A stretch of DNA of 64,000 nucleotides from Caprimulgus europaeus. Taxonomy: Eukaryota > Chordata > Aves > Caprimulgiformes > Caprimulgidae. The position numbers were made by a program, and so were the translations under genes. The notes under the pieces were generated by a model. It was not told the origin of the DNA and ran no database searches. It worked only from the letters and a program-made list of their open reading frames with translations. Where the stretch lies: contig OU015526.1 of NCBI GenBank assembly GCA_907165065.1, forward strand, positions 67,665,723 through 67,729,722, read 5' to 3'. Positions 25,701 through 38,275 of the stretch are shown in pieces (the stretch's first letter is position 1; the number at the start of each line of letters is the position of its first letter).

Positions 25701-27532
25701 TAAAAGTATTGTATTAGTGACTAGAAATGTGAAGAGTCATGTATAATTCAAAACCAAATCCCCCAGGAAGAGTTCACATAATGTACAGGAACTGTTGAGC
25801 AGTTTAATACACAAGGAAATGGAAAAGGGCAACATTTGCTGTGATCCAGACATCTTGTTAATGCATACAGGTATTTGCAGGCAAGCAAATAACACTGAAT
25901 TTAACACTGAAGTGTATCTGAGTGAGAAACAAGACAGGGAATTGATATTCCCGCAGTGGTTAAGCACATTAGAGTAATACAGCAGCCCTCTCTTCCTAAA
26001 ATGCAAGAAAGTTTTATCAAACCTCTGAAAACTCTTGGGATTCACTTTCCCAGTCAGGAGTAGTGATACAGGAATCTCTGAACATCTGAACTTGCTACAC
26101 TCCAGCAGTGTTAGGTGTTAGTAACTGCAGAAGCCATGAGCAATATTCAACCTGGCAGCATTTGGCTTATTTTCAACCAGCATAGTTATCACGTAATAGT
26201 GATGTGAGACTTTCATTTCCCTCTGTGATAACTTCTTCCCAGGATCTTGACAAAGTGGAGAGCTCTAAAAACTTCAGGTTGTAATCAAAGCTCCAAGGAA
26301 CCAAACTGCTCCAACTTAGAGAGTAATGTCATTGATCCCTGGAAGTCACTTTTCATCATTTGGTCCAGATGTTACTTTTTTCCACAACTAAATGTGAAAT
26401 CCCAGCAGAAGCCACTGATGGAGATCCTCAGTGTGATAGCTGAACTGCTTTCTTGTTTGGAAGGTCCCACTGCCCTTTAGCATTTTTGATAGCACTCTCA
26501 GTCAAGCTTTATGTAGCAGCTATCCCCAACTTGCATAGGCTACAGCTTCCAGTCAGAAGCAGGGCCCCCTGCCTTGGGATGACTGCTCTGCCCACTTTCT
26601 CTGGACCAGGTGAAAGTCAGCTTTTGTTTTTCTCGTGCTCTGCTTTGTGCTGTCTAATCTGCCTGACATAGGAGAACTCATTTAAAAGCTGCTCACAGTA
26701 CATCCCATGAGAAAGAAGTCTGAAGAAATCAGACTGAAGAGAACCTTACATTTTTGCATGTATTTTTTTGTGTCTTTCTGGATGGCTGTGTACCTCCACA
26801 CATATGGGGAATAAAAATATAATGGACTGATATAGCTTTTTAAACCTCTAGGTCAGAGTGGCTCACTGTGGTAATTGCTTAGTGACCTCTCTTTTGGATC
26901 CTTGACAAAGCCTTGTCTTTTTAACAGCAGGCACTTCTGCTATGACTTCTCATTACAGATAGAAAAAAAAGTGTTCTGTTCTTGGTCTTTCTCTCACTTC
27001 TCATAAACAAATAGGTGTTGCCTAGGGTGGTCATTATTCCCTCAGGGCTTTCTGTGACTGCTTTTCAAGTAAGTCTCTACTGAGTTGAACAGCTTTGTGG
27101 TTTGGGGCAGCCTTCAGTGTGGGGAGATTGAGTTCCTTTGTCTCCCACAGGTTTTGTTTAATCACAGTGAGTGAACTGCGTTGGAGGGCACTTATGCTTT
27201 TTTTTAACCAAAGTTACCCAAAAGTGAGGCTGCTCATCTGAATGAGTCAGCTGGGTTCTATTTATTGTTGAAGAGAAGAGCAAGGCATTTGCAGAGGGTG
27301 AATATCTCATCTTTTTTGACTGTAGGAAGAGCCTTGAGGTAGCTCACTTGTTAGCAACTGCGTTGAGGTGACATGAGTTCCATGTTATGCTTTTAAATCA
27401 GACCACTCATTGATTTTGATGGGAGCACACCTGAGTACCCTTTTATTTCCTTTTCTGGGCACTGACTCATCCAACCTTAGGCATCCTGTGTTCAAAGTAT
27501 TCAGTTTAACTTCTCTGTGTTTTTCTTATCTT

Positions 27533-27595
27533 TCCTCTAACATTGAGATTGCCATTAGGTTTCTTCTCTAACATTTCAATTGCCATTTAGGTTTT
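27533..27595. repeat. Imperfect tandem duplication, about 31 bp
   Basis: Two adjacent versions of a CTCTAACATT...ATTGCCATTTAGGTTT-type sequence, differing at several bases (GAGATTGCCATTAGG versus TCAATTGCCATTTAGG). The divergence suggests an older duplication than the one at 6998. Confidence 0.75.
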
Positions 27596-27769
27596 GAGAT
27601 TAAACTCACAAACAGCTCATCTACAGAAGCATCTCAAGCAGAATGCATTGTTTCTATGGGGTTTTTTCATACCTTTTTCTTTTTTTTTTGACAAGTACAT
27701 TTCCACTAAATATTTTTAGCGACCACTATGATGTCTGTAAATGCTACAAACTAGAAACTGTGAGAATAA

Positions 27770-27845
27770 TGTAAAAATAACTTTGGAAGGGACCTCAAAA
27801 AGTCATTTAGACCATCTCTCTACACTTCAAGGCAGAAGCAACTGT
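27770..27845 (-). mobile_element. Possible ancient CR1 terminal scrap
   Basis: TTTGGAAGGGACCTCAAAAAG followed by TCATTTAGACCATCTC resembles the reverse-complemented CR1 3' UTR (usually GGAAGGGACCTC, AGATCATC, TAGTCCA). Only about 70 bases align by eye and the octamer end is not visible, so this is tentative. Confidence 0.45.
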
Positions 27846-30800
27846 TCTTACAAGTCACAAAGTTTTGGTTTGCATCTTTATTAACCTGAGTGCTCTTACC
27901 AGTGCCCTTTCTATACTGGCTTAAATGTTTTTCACAATGCACTGTGATTTTTAAAAAGGCATATCTTTTATTAAGCTAGTTGCTTTTTACTTTATTTTGT
28001 TTGTAGAAAGTATAAATACTGCCTGGATTGGCTGTGCCATGTGCATGGGACTCCACCTTAAACTGTTAGTAACCTGACAGTGCTCCATAGGGCAAAGCAG
28101 TAGTCCCTCTACAGGGAGGAAAGAAGGTCTAAAAGAATTCCCTAACAAACCTGAAATCTTTGTTGATATACTTTGTTTGCATCTCAGTGCTGTGTTGAAA
28201 GAACATTAACAAAATTACCACAAAAGGTCTGGATAAGAGAATTTAATTCAATTTGGGGTCTTTTTTATTCTTTCTCTTTTGGCTTCTGGAAGTGGATGTC
28301 CATGTTTAAGTGTCTGTAGTATATTTTTGTTGGAGAAGACTTGGATGTGTTGACTTTTAATGTACTAATCTTTGAGACTGCCAGGCTTGCCTTCTGGGGA
28401 AATTTTATATAATTGGAATGTCTCATAAAGTGTGTTGCTTCTTGACTAAATTCCTTTAAAGTCTTTGGTATTTCCCTCTTTTATTTCTGAAGTTCCTTCA
28501 TTTGATATCATAAATAACACTGAACTTGCTGAATCGCTGCCCGTGCATTGCTTCAAGACTGGGTGAACAGAAACAAAAAGGGAAGTGAGAGAGGATTTAT
28601 TCAAACTGGACATTTAACGTGAGCAAGCAGCACTTGGAGGCACGGCCCTAAATACTGAGAAACCCAAAACATCTACAAGAATTCCAAAACTGATGTTCTA
28701 CTTCAAAACCATCCTGAACCTAAGCAGAATCAGAAAAATTAGGAAAGAATGAAGGTTAACAGTGCTGCTGTCTCATGACACAGATAATTAAACACCCAAG
28801 CACATAGACAGCAGCGTTATCATTGTTAAATGTGTATATAATACAGGAAATTTGCATTAAAAAAATCCCAAACAAACAAGGATAAACCTCACACGAGTGC
28901 AGCTTTGGTGGAAAGTGACCACACGTTCCTTGGTTTCTGCTGCCCTTGCCCTGCGTTGCTGCTTGCACCTGTGGTACCCAACGGGTTCTGCCTCCTTTGC
29001 AGTCCCTCTGCCCTCCTGTGCCTTGTGCGGGCCCAGAATGAGGCCATAAAAGCCACAGAACTGTATTTTTGAGCCTTTTACATTAAATGTTGGAATAATA
29101 TAGAGGTTTTTTGCAGGGGGTTATCAAAGACTTTGGTTTACATTTCCAAATGAAGTATGGAAGAAATCTATATTCTTTGAGAGTCTTGTGTCTCTCCAAG
29201 CACTCTGTGAGGACCAGGTCTTCCCTCCATATGGCGGTGACTCGTCTCACAAAACAAGGCTAATCCTTGGATAGTAGACAGGAGTGATACAGTAATTGCC
29301 CAATTAGTCCAGAATACCTCCCCATAGGGCAGGAAATATTATTTTATTACTTGATTTTGTTTCCAGCCTTTACTTAGGAAATAAATATCTTGAGAGGCTC
29401 TGAATAAAGGTAATTCCAGGACAAATGTACTAAAAGTGTTTACTAAGAAAAAATGCTAGAAACAAAATTGTTGGCTGATACTTTCACTGAAGGAGATTAC
29501 TTTTAGCTGCCCTGGTGTTATAAATAGTGATTTTAAGAAAAACAAGGTTTTCTTTGCCCAGTGTAGCAGATACCAACAGAGCTAGGCAGTTGTGTGTGTG
29601 TATATCCTGCATATCCTGGTGTGGTCGGAGATATATCAACTTCATTTGAATCATGTGTTACATCTGTGTTTCCAGTGAGAATACTTGAAAAACTAAGAAG
29701 TATTGCATGTAAACATAAAGAAAATTAATTTCTCTGTATCATTCAATTATGAAGCATAAAGGTCTGTAGGATTTGATAATGGTGACATAAAAATAATGAT
29801 AACTTTAAAGAAATGTAGAGATGTTATATCTGAAAGGCACATCAGAGCTATAACCCTTTTCTCCTCATCATGCCTGCACGCTTTTGACAGCGGAAAAAGG
29901 ATGCAAAGAGCAGATGAAGAGGGATTTCTTTGTCTGCAGGGGGAACATTCTTCAATAATTATAACTCCTTTTAAGTAACTCTTTGGAAATAACATCTCTG
30001 AAATGAGATTGTAGAATTGCTTCAGCCAGGGCATATATCTGGCAGTGGTGCATTCAGATGCTGGTTAAAATGGCTTTTCATGAAGTCTGCAGTTCTACTG
30101 TGCTGACAATGACAACCTGTAAATCGCTGGGACGTACTGTAGCATTTTAAGAACATGTTTTGCTCTTACACCTGCCAGGACATGTGGGGCCCTGTTCCCT
30201 TTCTCCAGGACGTCTGTGACTTCCATATATAATCAATAGGAATGGCTCATATCCTGTCCTAGGAAAAGAAGGCCTGTGAGCCAGTCTGTTAAAACCTGTT
30301 GTCTAAAGAGCAGTGTGTAAACACCACCAGGTTTTTTTTCAGTGGTGGCAGATGTTTTTCCTTCTCTTAGCAGACCTTATGTCATTGCCCTTACATACTA
30401 AAGGTCTGGTTCTGCATCGTTTTAAGCCAGTGGGGGATTTAACTTTAATTTCATTGTAGAGAGAACTGGCCTTTCAGAGAAAAGGGTTGTAAGGTGGGAA
30501 AGTCAGGCTTATAAGACATTTGCTTTTCATATATTCTAAGTGCACTTTTGAGGTGCTTGTATTAGTGTTATAGCAAGGTGTGCATTATAAAGATTTTTAA
30601 AAGAAGCTGCATATCCAAGCTTCACATAGATTTAATAATCATAAGGTCCCAGAGCATAATTGTTTCTCTGTATTGCATTAGAAAGCATTCCAGTGACTTC
30701 AGTGAAATCAGGAGAGATAAACAGTGTGCCTCTATAGAAGTATAAATATTTTTCTCCAAGACATTTAGACTTTCACATGCTGTTGAAGGTTGTTTTTCTT

Positions 30801-31823
30801 TTTTTCTGCTGTGAGAAGGCCTGCATATTCAAAACACTTTCAGGCTTGATGTGTAGTTTTAGCTAAGGGTGGGTGTATCTTGCAGAGCTTGAGGTTTGGT
30901 TAACACTGCCAACTATTTCTGGGTTCACGCGGTTCAATGGTCTAGCTGAAGCCTGAAAAAGCACTTCTCCTGTGTTTCATTTGTGGAGTTTTTCCTCTTT
31001 TCAGTTTGTTTTTGTTTGTTCTGTTTCTTGTTTTGAATTAGGATTTCTGCTCTGTGCTCCAGTTAGAACATCACCTTATGAAAGATCCTGTGTGTTTTGT
31101 AACGTGCAGCTTGCGGTGTCTCTCCAGTCTCACTCCTGGAGCCAAGGATGCCTGCCTCAGTAATAAATATTAAGGAATTCTTTAGTGAGACTGTTGCGTG
31201 TGAACAGCAGTGTCTGGAGATCTTGAACTTCTCATCAAATAATCTCATTTCAGCACTGGGGTTACTTTAAGCCCCAATGCAAATGGGAGTTACAGTTGCC
31301 ATGGCAGGTATTGGTGTCTGTGCTGAATAAACACACGCACATACATGTCCCTGCTGAACGCTTGTTTGGACTTCTGTCCATGTGGAAAGAAACCCAGGAA
31401 AGTTCCTATTTTGTTCAACTTTGTTCTCCTAATAGCTGAATGCATTTGAAATTAGAACAGGTGAGTTTACCACCCCTAAGTTTCAAAGCTTCTGAGAAGC
31501 TGGGGTGCACATCTAAGAAATTGCAGAGTGATTTTTATGTTTTTTCTAATCTGATCTGTTTTCTACAGATAATCTCATTTCAGTCAGTTTCTCCTGCCCT
31601 GCCTGAAAGGGTTGTTCAGCTCAAATTACATGCATCCCACCCAAAAATACTTTTTTTCCTTGTCAAATCACCCTCACAGTTTAAAAAATTGTGATTTATT
31701 TGTGCTTTATTTCTGATTTGAAAAGACTACCTTAAGACTCCAGCTATTGATTCTAGCTGCGTTTTTTCCAGGTAGACACAGGCTCTCTTGCTAACCATTA
31801 GTTCCTTCTCATTCAGAGCATGT

Positions 31824-31875
31824 TTACATATGTATGTATATATATGTGGATATAGATAGATATGTGTATACATGT
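31824..31875. repeat. TA/TG-rich microsatellite
   Basis: Interrupted ATGTATGTATATATATG and GATATAGATAGATATG units are visible. Low complexity within intron. Confidence 0.75.
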
Positions 31876-32597
31876 AATTAAGTCACCTCCTGGTTCTGTT
31901 TTCAATAAACCAAGCTCCTGCCATTCTTCAGGTCTCCCTGGAACACCTTCTCTGCAGCCATGAGCAGTTGCATTAATCTGCTGTTCCTCTCAGTTGCTCT
32001 TTGCTTCTGCTCACTGTTTCCTGTTTATAAATCCCAGGATCATACTTTTGTTGGGTTTTTTTTTCTTGCCCCAGGGTTACCTTTGAGCTCCATCCTGATG
32101 TGTCACTTTTTTGTTTTGTTGGCTGTCCTGCCAGGATAACTACTTTGCAGTTTTCAGTCTCTTTTTGATAGTTTTGATTTTTGGTTGTTTTGGTTTGTTT
32201 TTTTTTCCTTTTTTCCTCCTCCTCCCCCCATCCCCCCCATATTTGTTTGCCCTTACTTCCTGGTTCCTAGAGCCACCACCTTGCTTGTAGGCATGCATTA
32301 GGAAACATGTCTTGCTGCAGGGGGCCAGGTGACCCCTGGAAACCCTCCCCTGCCATTCAGTGAGCTTTGTTACCCTATGTCATGTAGGAAACAGGCTGTG
32401 TGGGTTGGGCTGGGTTTTCCTCAGGAGCATTACAAGGTATCTGTTGGGAGGTACACGAAGCAGATGTAAGAACTAATGTGTCAGAAGGTATTTCTTATTG
32501 TGCCCTTGTGTCCTCAGTGAGTTGGGTTGCTCTCTCCTGAGCTTTAGTGGAGCCAGAAAGCAGGACTTGCAGACTAGAGAATGGGTGAGTTGCGGAA

Positions 32598-32682
32598 ACC
32601 AGAGCTGCATTCCCAGCTCTGCTATTGATTTTCTGTGTGACTTGGACACCTTGCCTCACTCTAAGCTGATAATATTTACCCG
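32598..32682 (+). mobile_element. MIR-like SINE relic
   Basis: The run ATTCCCAGCTCTGCTATTGA, then TTTTCTGTGTGACTTGG, then CACCTTGCCTC, resembles the MIR core. Known MIR pattern: a tRNA-derived head, then CCAGCTCTGCCAC...CTGTGTGACCTTGG. The head is eroded and the usual 3' part is only weakly visible. Old MIR copies are known at low density in bird genomes, so this would be an ancient insertion. The match is from memory of the consensus, not from a search. Confidence 0.6.
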
Positions 32683-34099
32683 CTATATTACAGTCACTGG
32701 AGAGAGAAGATGATGGTGTTATAGCTGCTGAGAATAACATCCAACCTTTTGGTGGGATCAGAAGCAACCATTTCTAGACAGGGTCAAATGCAGAAAAGCA
32801 GAATCCACGGTGCTAGCCAGGTTAGTTCAACTTGCTGGTACTGCTCAAGGCTGGGATAGAAGGAGCTCAGCAGCTGTGATGGTAAAGAGAGACGTTTTAG
32901 CTGCTTCCACACAGTCTCTTGCTATGTGAGCCAGGGCTCAGGTTGATTATTTACTTTGAACAGTAGCAGACAAGGTTAAATCATCCCTACTCTAGACTAC
33001 AGATCTGACAGTTGAATCAGCAGTCAGAGGAATGTTAGCTAACACCAAGATAGCTTACTTGGACAAAAAAGCCCCAAACAAAACAAAACAAAAATTAATC
33101 TAGGAGTCTACTTAAGCAAACCCTCCACAGCCACAAAACAGCGTTTTTAGGTGTCTCGTTCTCAGTGTTATCTCAATTCTTCTTAATTATGTTTCTGTTC
33201 CTGTTATTCTGTCTTTTTTAATCATATTAACCAACTGTTACTGAATTTTGTCTTTAGAAAACTCTGACAACTGTGGTTAAAAAGGAATTTGTTGCCTCCC
33301 AGACCTTTTCCATGATGACGAAGAGGCCCTAGGAGTTTTATTTCACTCTGAAGGCTCTCACATTCTCTGAAGTTGATATTCTTAAAAATTATTTTAACCT
33401 CGTTTGCATTGATGTAGCTAATTTAACCATATCAGTTGGAAATCCAATTTTAGTTAAGCTTATGTCTGTTCATAATGTTGGTAAGACCTAATGTTTATCT
33501 TCTACTTGATTTTTTTTTTTCATTAGACATTTTAAGTGTTGTTTACCCTAAGGGATTGTAGGGACAGCTGGAGAATTGCAAAACTAACAGTGTTAAAGAC
33601 TAATGAAATAAAACTTGATTTATTGAGAAAGGAGATGAATTTTATTATCTGAATAATATGTTTTTGCCTTGATTTTTGTCTGATTTATACTACTTTTACC
33701 TTTTTGATTTCAGTATGTGGAATCGGTCCCCAGTTTTAAGTGGCTTCTAATTATACTACCTGAAAACAAAGGCCAAAGATTCAGCAGCTCTGCCCCATCC
33801 TCAAGAATCTTTGACAAGGTTCTTGAGCAAACAGGATCTCTCCAGCAAAAACAAGCAAGACTTTATTATTCCTGTTTATGTCTGAGGTAGAACCAAGTAA
33901 GACGTGTACCCCTCTGTTTTGAGGTGGTTGCTTGATTTTTGTTTATTTCTTTGGAAGTCACTGGCATTTGGGTTTTTAATAGCTCATAAACAGACAGAGG
34001 TGTGTGGCCTTGACCGGGCAGGGGGCAGTTAGAAAACCTTCTGCAGTTGGGTTGGGTGACGTTCTGAGGGAAGCAGCCAACACTGCGCCACATGTTGAG
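32683..34099 (+). other. RNF150: Intronic DNA without recognised features
   Basis: AT-rich unique sequence. No coding, RNA or repeat signal that I can support. Confidence 0.55.
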
Positions 34100-34804
34100 G
34101 CCAACTCTGAAGAGAAGGACTTGGGAGTGGTGGTGGACAAGAAGCTCAACATGAGCCAGCAATGTGTGCTCACAGCCCAGAAGGCCAATAACTGTATCCT
34201 GGGCTGCATCAAGAGAAGCGTGGCCAGCAGGTCGAGGGAAGTGATTCTCCCCTCTACTCCACTCTCATAAGGCCCCACCTGGAGTGCTGTGTCCAGTTCT
34301 GGAGCCCCCAACACAAGAGAGACATGGAGCTGTTAGAACGAGTCCAGAGGAGGCCACGAGGATGATCCGAGGGCTGGAGCACCTCTGCTATGGGGACAGG
34401 CTGGGAGAGTTGGGGCTGTTCAGCCTGGAGAAGAGAAGGCTCCAGGGAGATCTTATAGCGGCTTTTCAGTACCTGAAGGGGCTTCAAGAAAGCTGGGGAG
34501 GGACTTTTCACAAGGGCAGTTAATGACAGGACAAGGGGAAATGGCCTTAAGATGAAAGAGGGCAGGTTTAGATTGGGTATTAGGAAGAAATTCTTCACTG
34601 TGAGGGTGGTCAGACACTGGAACAGGTTGCCCAGAGAAGCTGTGGATGCCCCGTCCCTGGAAGTGTTCAAGGCCAGGCTGGATGAGGCTTTGAGCAACCT
34701 GGTCTAGTGGAAGTTGTCCCTGCTCATGGCAGGGGAGTTGGAGCTAGATGATCTTTAAGGTCCCTTCCAGCCCAAACCATTCTATTATTCATTCTATGAT
34801 TCTG
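34100..34804 (+). mobile_element. CR1 LINE, 3' 0.7 kb with end of ORF2 and 3' UTR
   Basis: The longest direct CR1 here. It covers the end of the reverse-transcriptase ORF and the whole 3' UTR, ending ATTCTATGATTCTG. Translated fragments show typical CR1 ORF2 C-terminal motifs. In frame 34098-34270: [18 protein letters not shown] and [10 protein letters not shown]. In frame 34284-34523: [20 protein letters not shown]. The change of frame between them, near 34250, shows that the ORF is broken. It is the same subfamily as 36290-36788 and the inverted 39953-40221. Its 5' limit is approximate, set where similarity to CR1 fades. Confidence 0.93.
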
Positions 34805-35344
34805 TTTCCCCTCCTTTCCTTTCTCCACTACTCTTGCCTCAGCATGCTGAGGGTGACTTCTTTCCTGTCCCCCCTGAACCTGGGAGAGGTGCAGTGCTGG
34901 GCACGTGCCTTGCTGGTGGGCAGAAGATTGCCTAGCAGCCAAGATGTAAAGCTGTTGCTGGACCTGTATGAGTGTGTGTTTTTCCAGGAGATGGGAAAGT
35001 GTCAAGAGAGGGGTTACTTGAACTGAGGAATAAGGACATTTCAATGCTACTTTGTAGTTTTGTGAATGATTTTGTTGTCACTGATTAAAAACAAATGAGG
35101 GCTAATTCTGTATGAAAGCTGGACTGCTGCTTTTGCAGAAGATACAAAGACTTGTGGCATCAGTCATCCCTCTGATGCTAACCTGAGGTGACAAAGAAGA
35201 AGGTTCAGGCTTGTGGCTACAACTTACACTGAGCGTTAATGGCTGAAGCCTTTTTTCTTCCTGGGAAAATCTTTGAGATGGCAGCAACTAGAAAAAGTGT
35301 TGGTAAATGTGCCACTATTAATCAAACCTGTCCCTTCCCTAGAT
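34805..35344 (+). other. RNF150: Intronic DNA between CR1 copies
   Basis: No gene or clear repeat is seen. Small open frames on both strands are unsupported. Confidence 0.5.
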
Positions 35345-35475
35345 GGAAAAGTATGTTCAAAGGTATGGAATCGCTTCCATGTGAGGAGCAGCTGAGTAAG
35401 GTGGGGGTCATTCAACGTGGAAGAGAGATGACTAAGGGCGCATACTGTAGAGGTCTACAAAACTCCCATAAAAAT
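35345..35475 (+). mobile_element. Ancient diverged CR1-like ORF2 scrap
   Basis: The bases ATGGAATCGCTTCCATGTGA, then GGAGCAGCTGAG, then TTCAACGTGGAAGAGAGATG, ACTAAGGG and AGAGGTCTACAAAA follow the order of the CR1 reverse-transcriptase tail (an EEQL...GRE...TKG...GLQN-like reading in frame 35239-35568). They differ much more than the young copies nearby. This is best read as an old CR1 relic, not an exon, although the surrounding frame stays open for 109 codons. Confidence 0.6.
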
Positions 35476-36289
35476 CCAACGGCACTAAGGGAAGTTCAGC
35501 AATTTTGGAGGGTTTGGCAATGTGTTGGTGATGCTCTGCCTCAGATTTGGCTGGTTTCACTCTGCTGATGTGTTCCTGGCCCTCTGCCTGAAATTTGGCT
35601 TATTTGTCCTTTTGTTTTGTTTTTACCATTTTCACTGTTTTCTTTCTTTTACTCAATTTTAATTCGTTGTTCTTATCAGGTTTTTTTAATCCCACCCCCC
35701 CTGCACAGAGTGAGAAAAGCAGTTAGTGTTTTTGCACTTACTGGGGAACTTTTATCTGAGTGGAAAGAGGAAATCCCCTGAAGTAATTTTACAAAGTTCC
35801 CAGATTGCTGCTTCAAACCTGTCTCTTGCTCAGCTAATTCAGGGGCACTTGAACTGGAACGTGCCCAGCAACGTTGCTTAGAACCACGCCAGATGTGCTG
35901 TGCTGTTTTCTAGCTCTTTGCTCTTTCCGTGGTCTGTGCTGTTGAAACCACAGACTGCTCTGGCCCACGCAGAGCCACCAGAGTTGTAGTCTGTGGCTTC
36001 AACCAGAGTTGTCTTAATCTCTTGGTTTGGGGATTTTGTGTGTTGGATGGCAAGAGTGGTTAAGGCAAGGATGTCTGAGGGTTGCTTCTGTGAAGCTTCA
36101 TCTTCTCTGGAGAAAAACAGATGCCCTGTAAGGCTGCTCTGACTAGCAGGTTTGATGGTGCAGGGGGAGGATGTGCACAGTTGTGCCTCTCCAAGCAGCA
36201 GACAGTGTCTCCGTGTCCCCTTTCCTCCAGCCTGCAGCACCCAGTCCTTGGGTCAGTGTGAAAGCAGGGGAGAGAGGGGGTTACAGGGA
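35476..36289 (+). other. RNF150: Intronic DNA without recognised features
   Basis: Unique-looking sequence up to the next CR1. The minus-strand open frame 35878-36240 (120 codons) has no recognisable family. Confidence 0.5.
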
Positions 36290-36788
36290 AGACCCCAACA
36301 CAAGAGAGACGTGGACCTGTTAGAATGAGTCCAGAGGAGGCCACGAGGATGATCCAAGGGCTGGAGCACCTCTCCTATGAGGACAGGCTGAGAGAGTTGG
36401 GGCTGTTCAGCCTGGAGAAGAGACGGCTCCAGGGAGATCTTATAGCGGCCTTCCAGTGCCTGAAGGGGCTACAAGAAAGCTGGGGAGGGACTTTTTACAA
36501 GGGCAGGTAGTGACAGGACAAGGGGAAATGGCTTTAAACTGGAAGAGGGCAGGTTTAGATTAGATATTAGGAAGAAATTCTTCACTGTGAGGGTGGTCAG
36601 ACACTGGAACAGGTTGCCCAGAGAAGCTGTGGATGCCCCCTCCCTGGAAGTGTTCAAGGCCAGGCTGGATGAGGCTTTGAGCAACCTGGTCTAGTGGAAG
36701 GTGTCCCTGCTGATGGCAGGGGGGTTGGAACTGGATGATCTTTAAGATCCCTTCCAACCCAAACCATTCAGTGATTCTATGATTCTAA
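36290..36788 (+). mobile_element. CR1 LINE, 3' 0.5 kb, direct copy
   Basis: It starts within ORF2 at CCCCAACACAAGAGAGACGT and ends GTGATTCTATGATTCTA. The + frame 36325-36510 carries the CR1 ORF2 stretch [19 protein letters not shown] and [14 protein letters not shown]. It matches the 34100-34804 copy almost base for base over several hundred bases and has the same orientation, about 1.5 kb downstream. It is truncated at the 5' end and non-functional. Confidence 0.95.
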
Positions 36789-37980
36789 GGCAGCCTTGAG
36801 CATAATAATTTGGGTGCTGAGGTGGAAGACCTGCGGCATGAGCTCTGCTAACTGCTGGGGTGACCTGCTGCACTCAGGAGGTGCTGGGGGAGATGGGGAG
36901 GGTGCAGGAGAAATCAAGGGTGGGAGCAGCACCGCAGTGGGGGCTCTGCAGTGCCCAGGGGACCCTCACCAGCTTGCAGGTGCTGCGGTGCCTTTGAAGG
37001 TGCTCGAGCTTGTGCTGGGAACTGAGGTAGTCCCAGTCATGGGGACTGCTGATGAGAACCGGTGATTAAGAAACCCTCATCTGGTCCCCATCTATTTCCT
37101 TTAATGAACAGATTTCAACCAGAGTTGTGGATGAAGCCTCATGGGTTTAAGAAGTATTTTCAGCTCTGTTAAAAGTGTTTGAAACATCATTTTAGAACTC
37201 AAGCATTTCAACTGAAATGAGATTTTTGCATATCTCCCTCTCCCTCTCTTTTTTTCCTTTTTTAATGGCTCAGAAAGTTCCTAATGATACTTGACTCTCC
37301 AGGGTCAAATGCTGTTTATTTTGTGTATGGCACTAATATTTTTTTAACACTTTCTCTGACATTATGAGTAAGTGGGCAGATGTGTCACTGCATTAAAAAA
37401 ACATCACTGATTCTGTCTCTAAATTTAGATTGCAAGCTGTGATTAAGCTGCATAATAATAGCTACGTTTTTCTCTGTATACTCTCATGCTTACTTCCTAA
37501 TTTTCTGTGTTTTCAATATTCTTTGTTCATAAAGTTTGCAGAACACAAACAGCACATAACTCTGTTAGCAGGACATCTTTCCATATAGGTTATTTGATTA
37601 TGCAAACAGCAGCTGCAGTTGTTTCCAGTGTCATTGATTTATTTCCCTCATTTTCTCTTTGGGTATCCCGTGCATCTTTGCACACCTGTAGGTCGCATTT
37701 CTCCCAAATGCATTAATGTATGATGAAGGCACAGGATTAAAGCTTGGAAGGAGGAATTCCAGGTCCCTGCTGCAGTTTGCTGTGTGAGAGGTAGCTGGCC
37801 TGGTGTTTGCAGCAGGCAGGCAGGGCTGTGCTGAGCCCTGCCCCTGTTTCTAAGGAAGATGTGAGCAGCTCCAGCCCATTCTGCTTATTCATCCTGCCTG
37901 CCTTCTTCGAGAAGTAGCAGCACTGCTTTCCTGCCGGGGACAAGGCTGGGATTTAGACACTCTGCCTTTATCTTTCAAGA
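36789..37980 (+). other. RNF150: Intronic DNA without recognised genes
   Basis: A GC-richer 36800-37070 section follows the CR1 and then AT-rich sequence. No supportable exon or repeat. Confidence 0.5.
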
Positions 37981-38062
37981 ACCTTTATCGAGTCATTCAA
38001 CTTGCTGTAGTTTCCCTATTTGTAAATGAAATTATATTTATACCTGTGCTAAGAGCACTGAG
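37981..38062 (+). mobile_element. MIR-like SINE relic, 3' part
   Basis: AGTCATTCAACTTGCTGTAG, then TTTCCCTATTTGTAAATGAA and TTATACCTGTGCTAAGAGC resemble the 3' half of MIR. Known pattern: AAGTCACTTAAC, CTCAGTTTCC, ATCTGTAAAATG, AATACC. The head is not recognisable. It appears ancient and in + orientation. Confidence 0.55.
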
Positions 38063-38275
38063 CACAGTAACTAGCTTGTGTTTGCATTGCACTCTACCCA
38101 ACTATGCAAGATGCTATTTAAGACTTTTTTTGGGGGGGCACGATTCCACTGAAGATAGCAAAGCAGCTTCTGCTTCAGACAGTGCGTGTGTGTTTTGCCA
38201 CAACTCCAAAAAGGTTGTATGTTACTAATAAATTATCCCTGTAGCATATTTTGCTAGGAGGTGAAGCATATCCTA

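Larger units (their letters stand above)
21986..32597 (+). other. RNF150: Intronic DNA (part 3)
   Basis: About 10.6 kb of AT-rich sequence without supportable exons. Noted inside are an A18 run (22691-22708), a diverged 31-bp duplication (27533-27595), a possible ancient CR1 scrap (27770-27845) and a TA-rich microsatellite (31824-31875). The largest open frame (24893-25294, 133 codons) shows no domain, no splice logic and no codon pattern I can support. Confidence 0.6.

Noticed and set aside
34254-34697. 147-codon minus-strand open frame (and similar at 36469-36684 and 40049-40300)
   Set aside because: It is antisense to CR1 elements; the same frame recurs in every copy.
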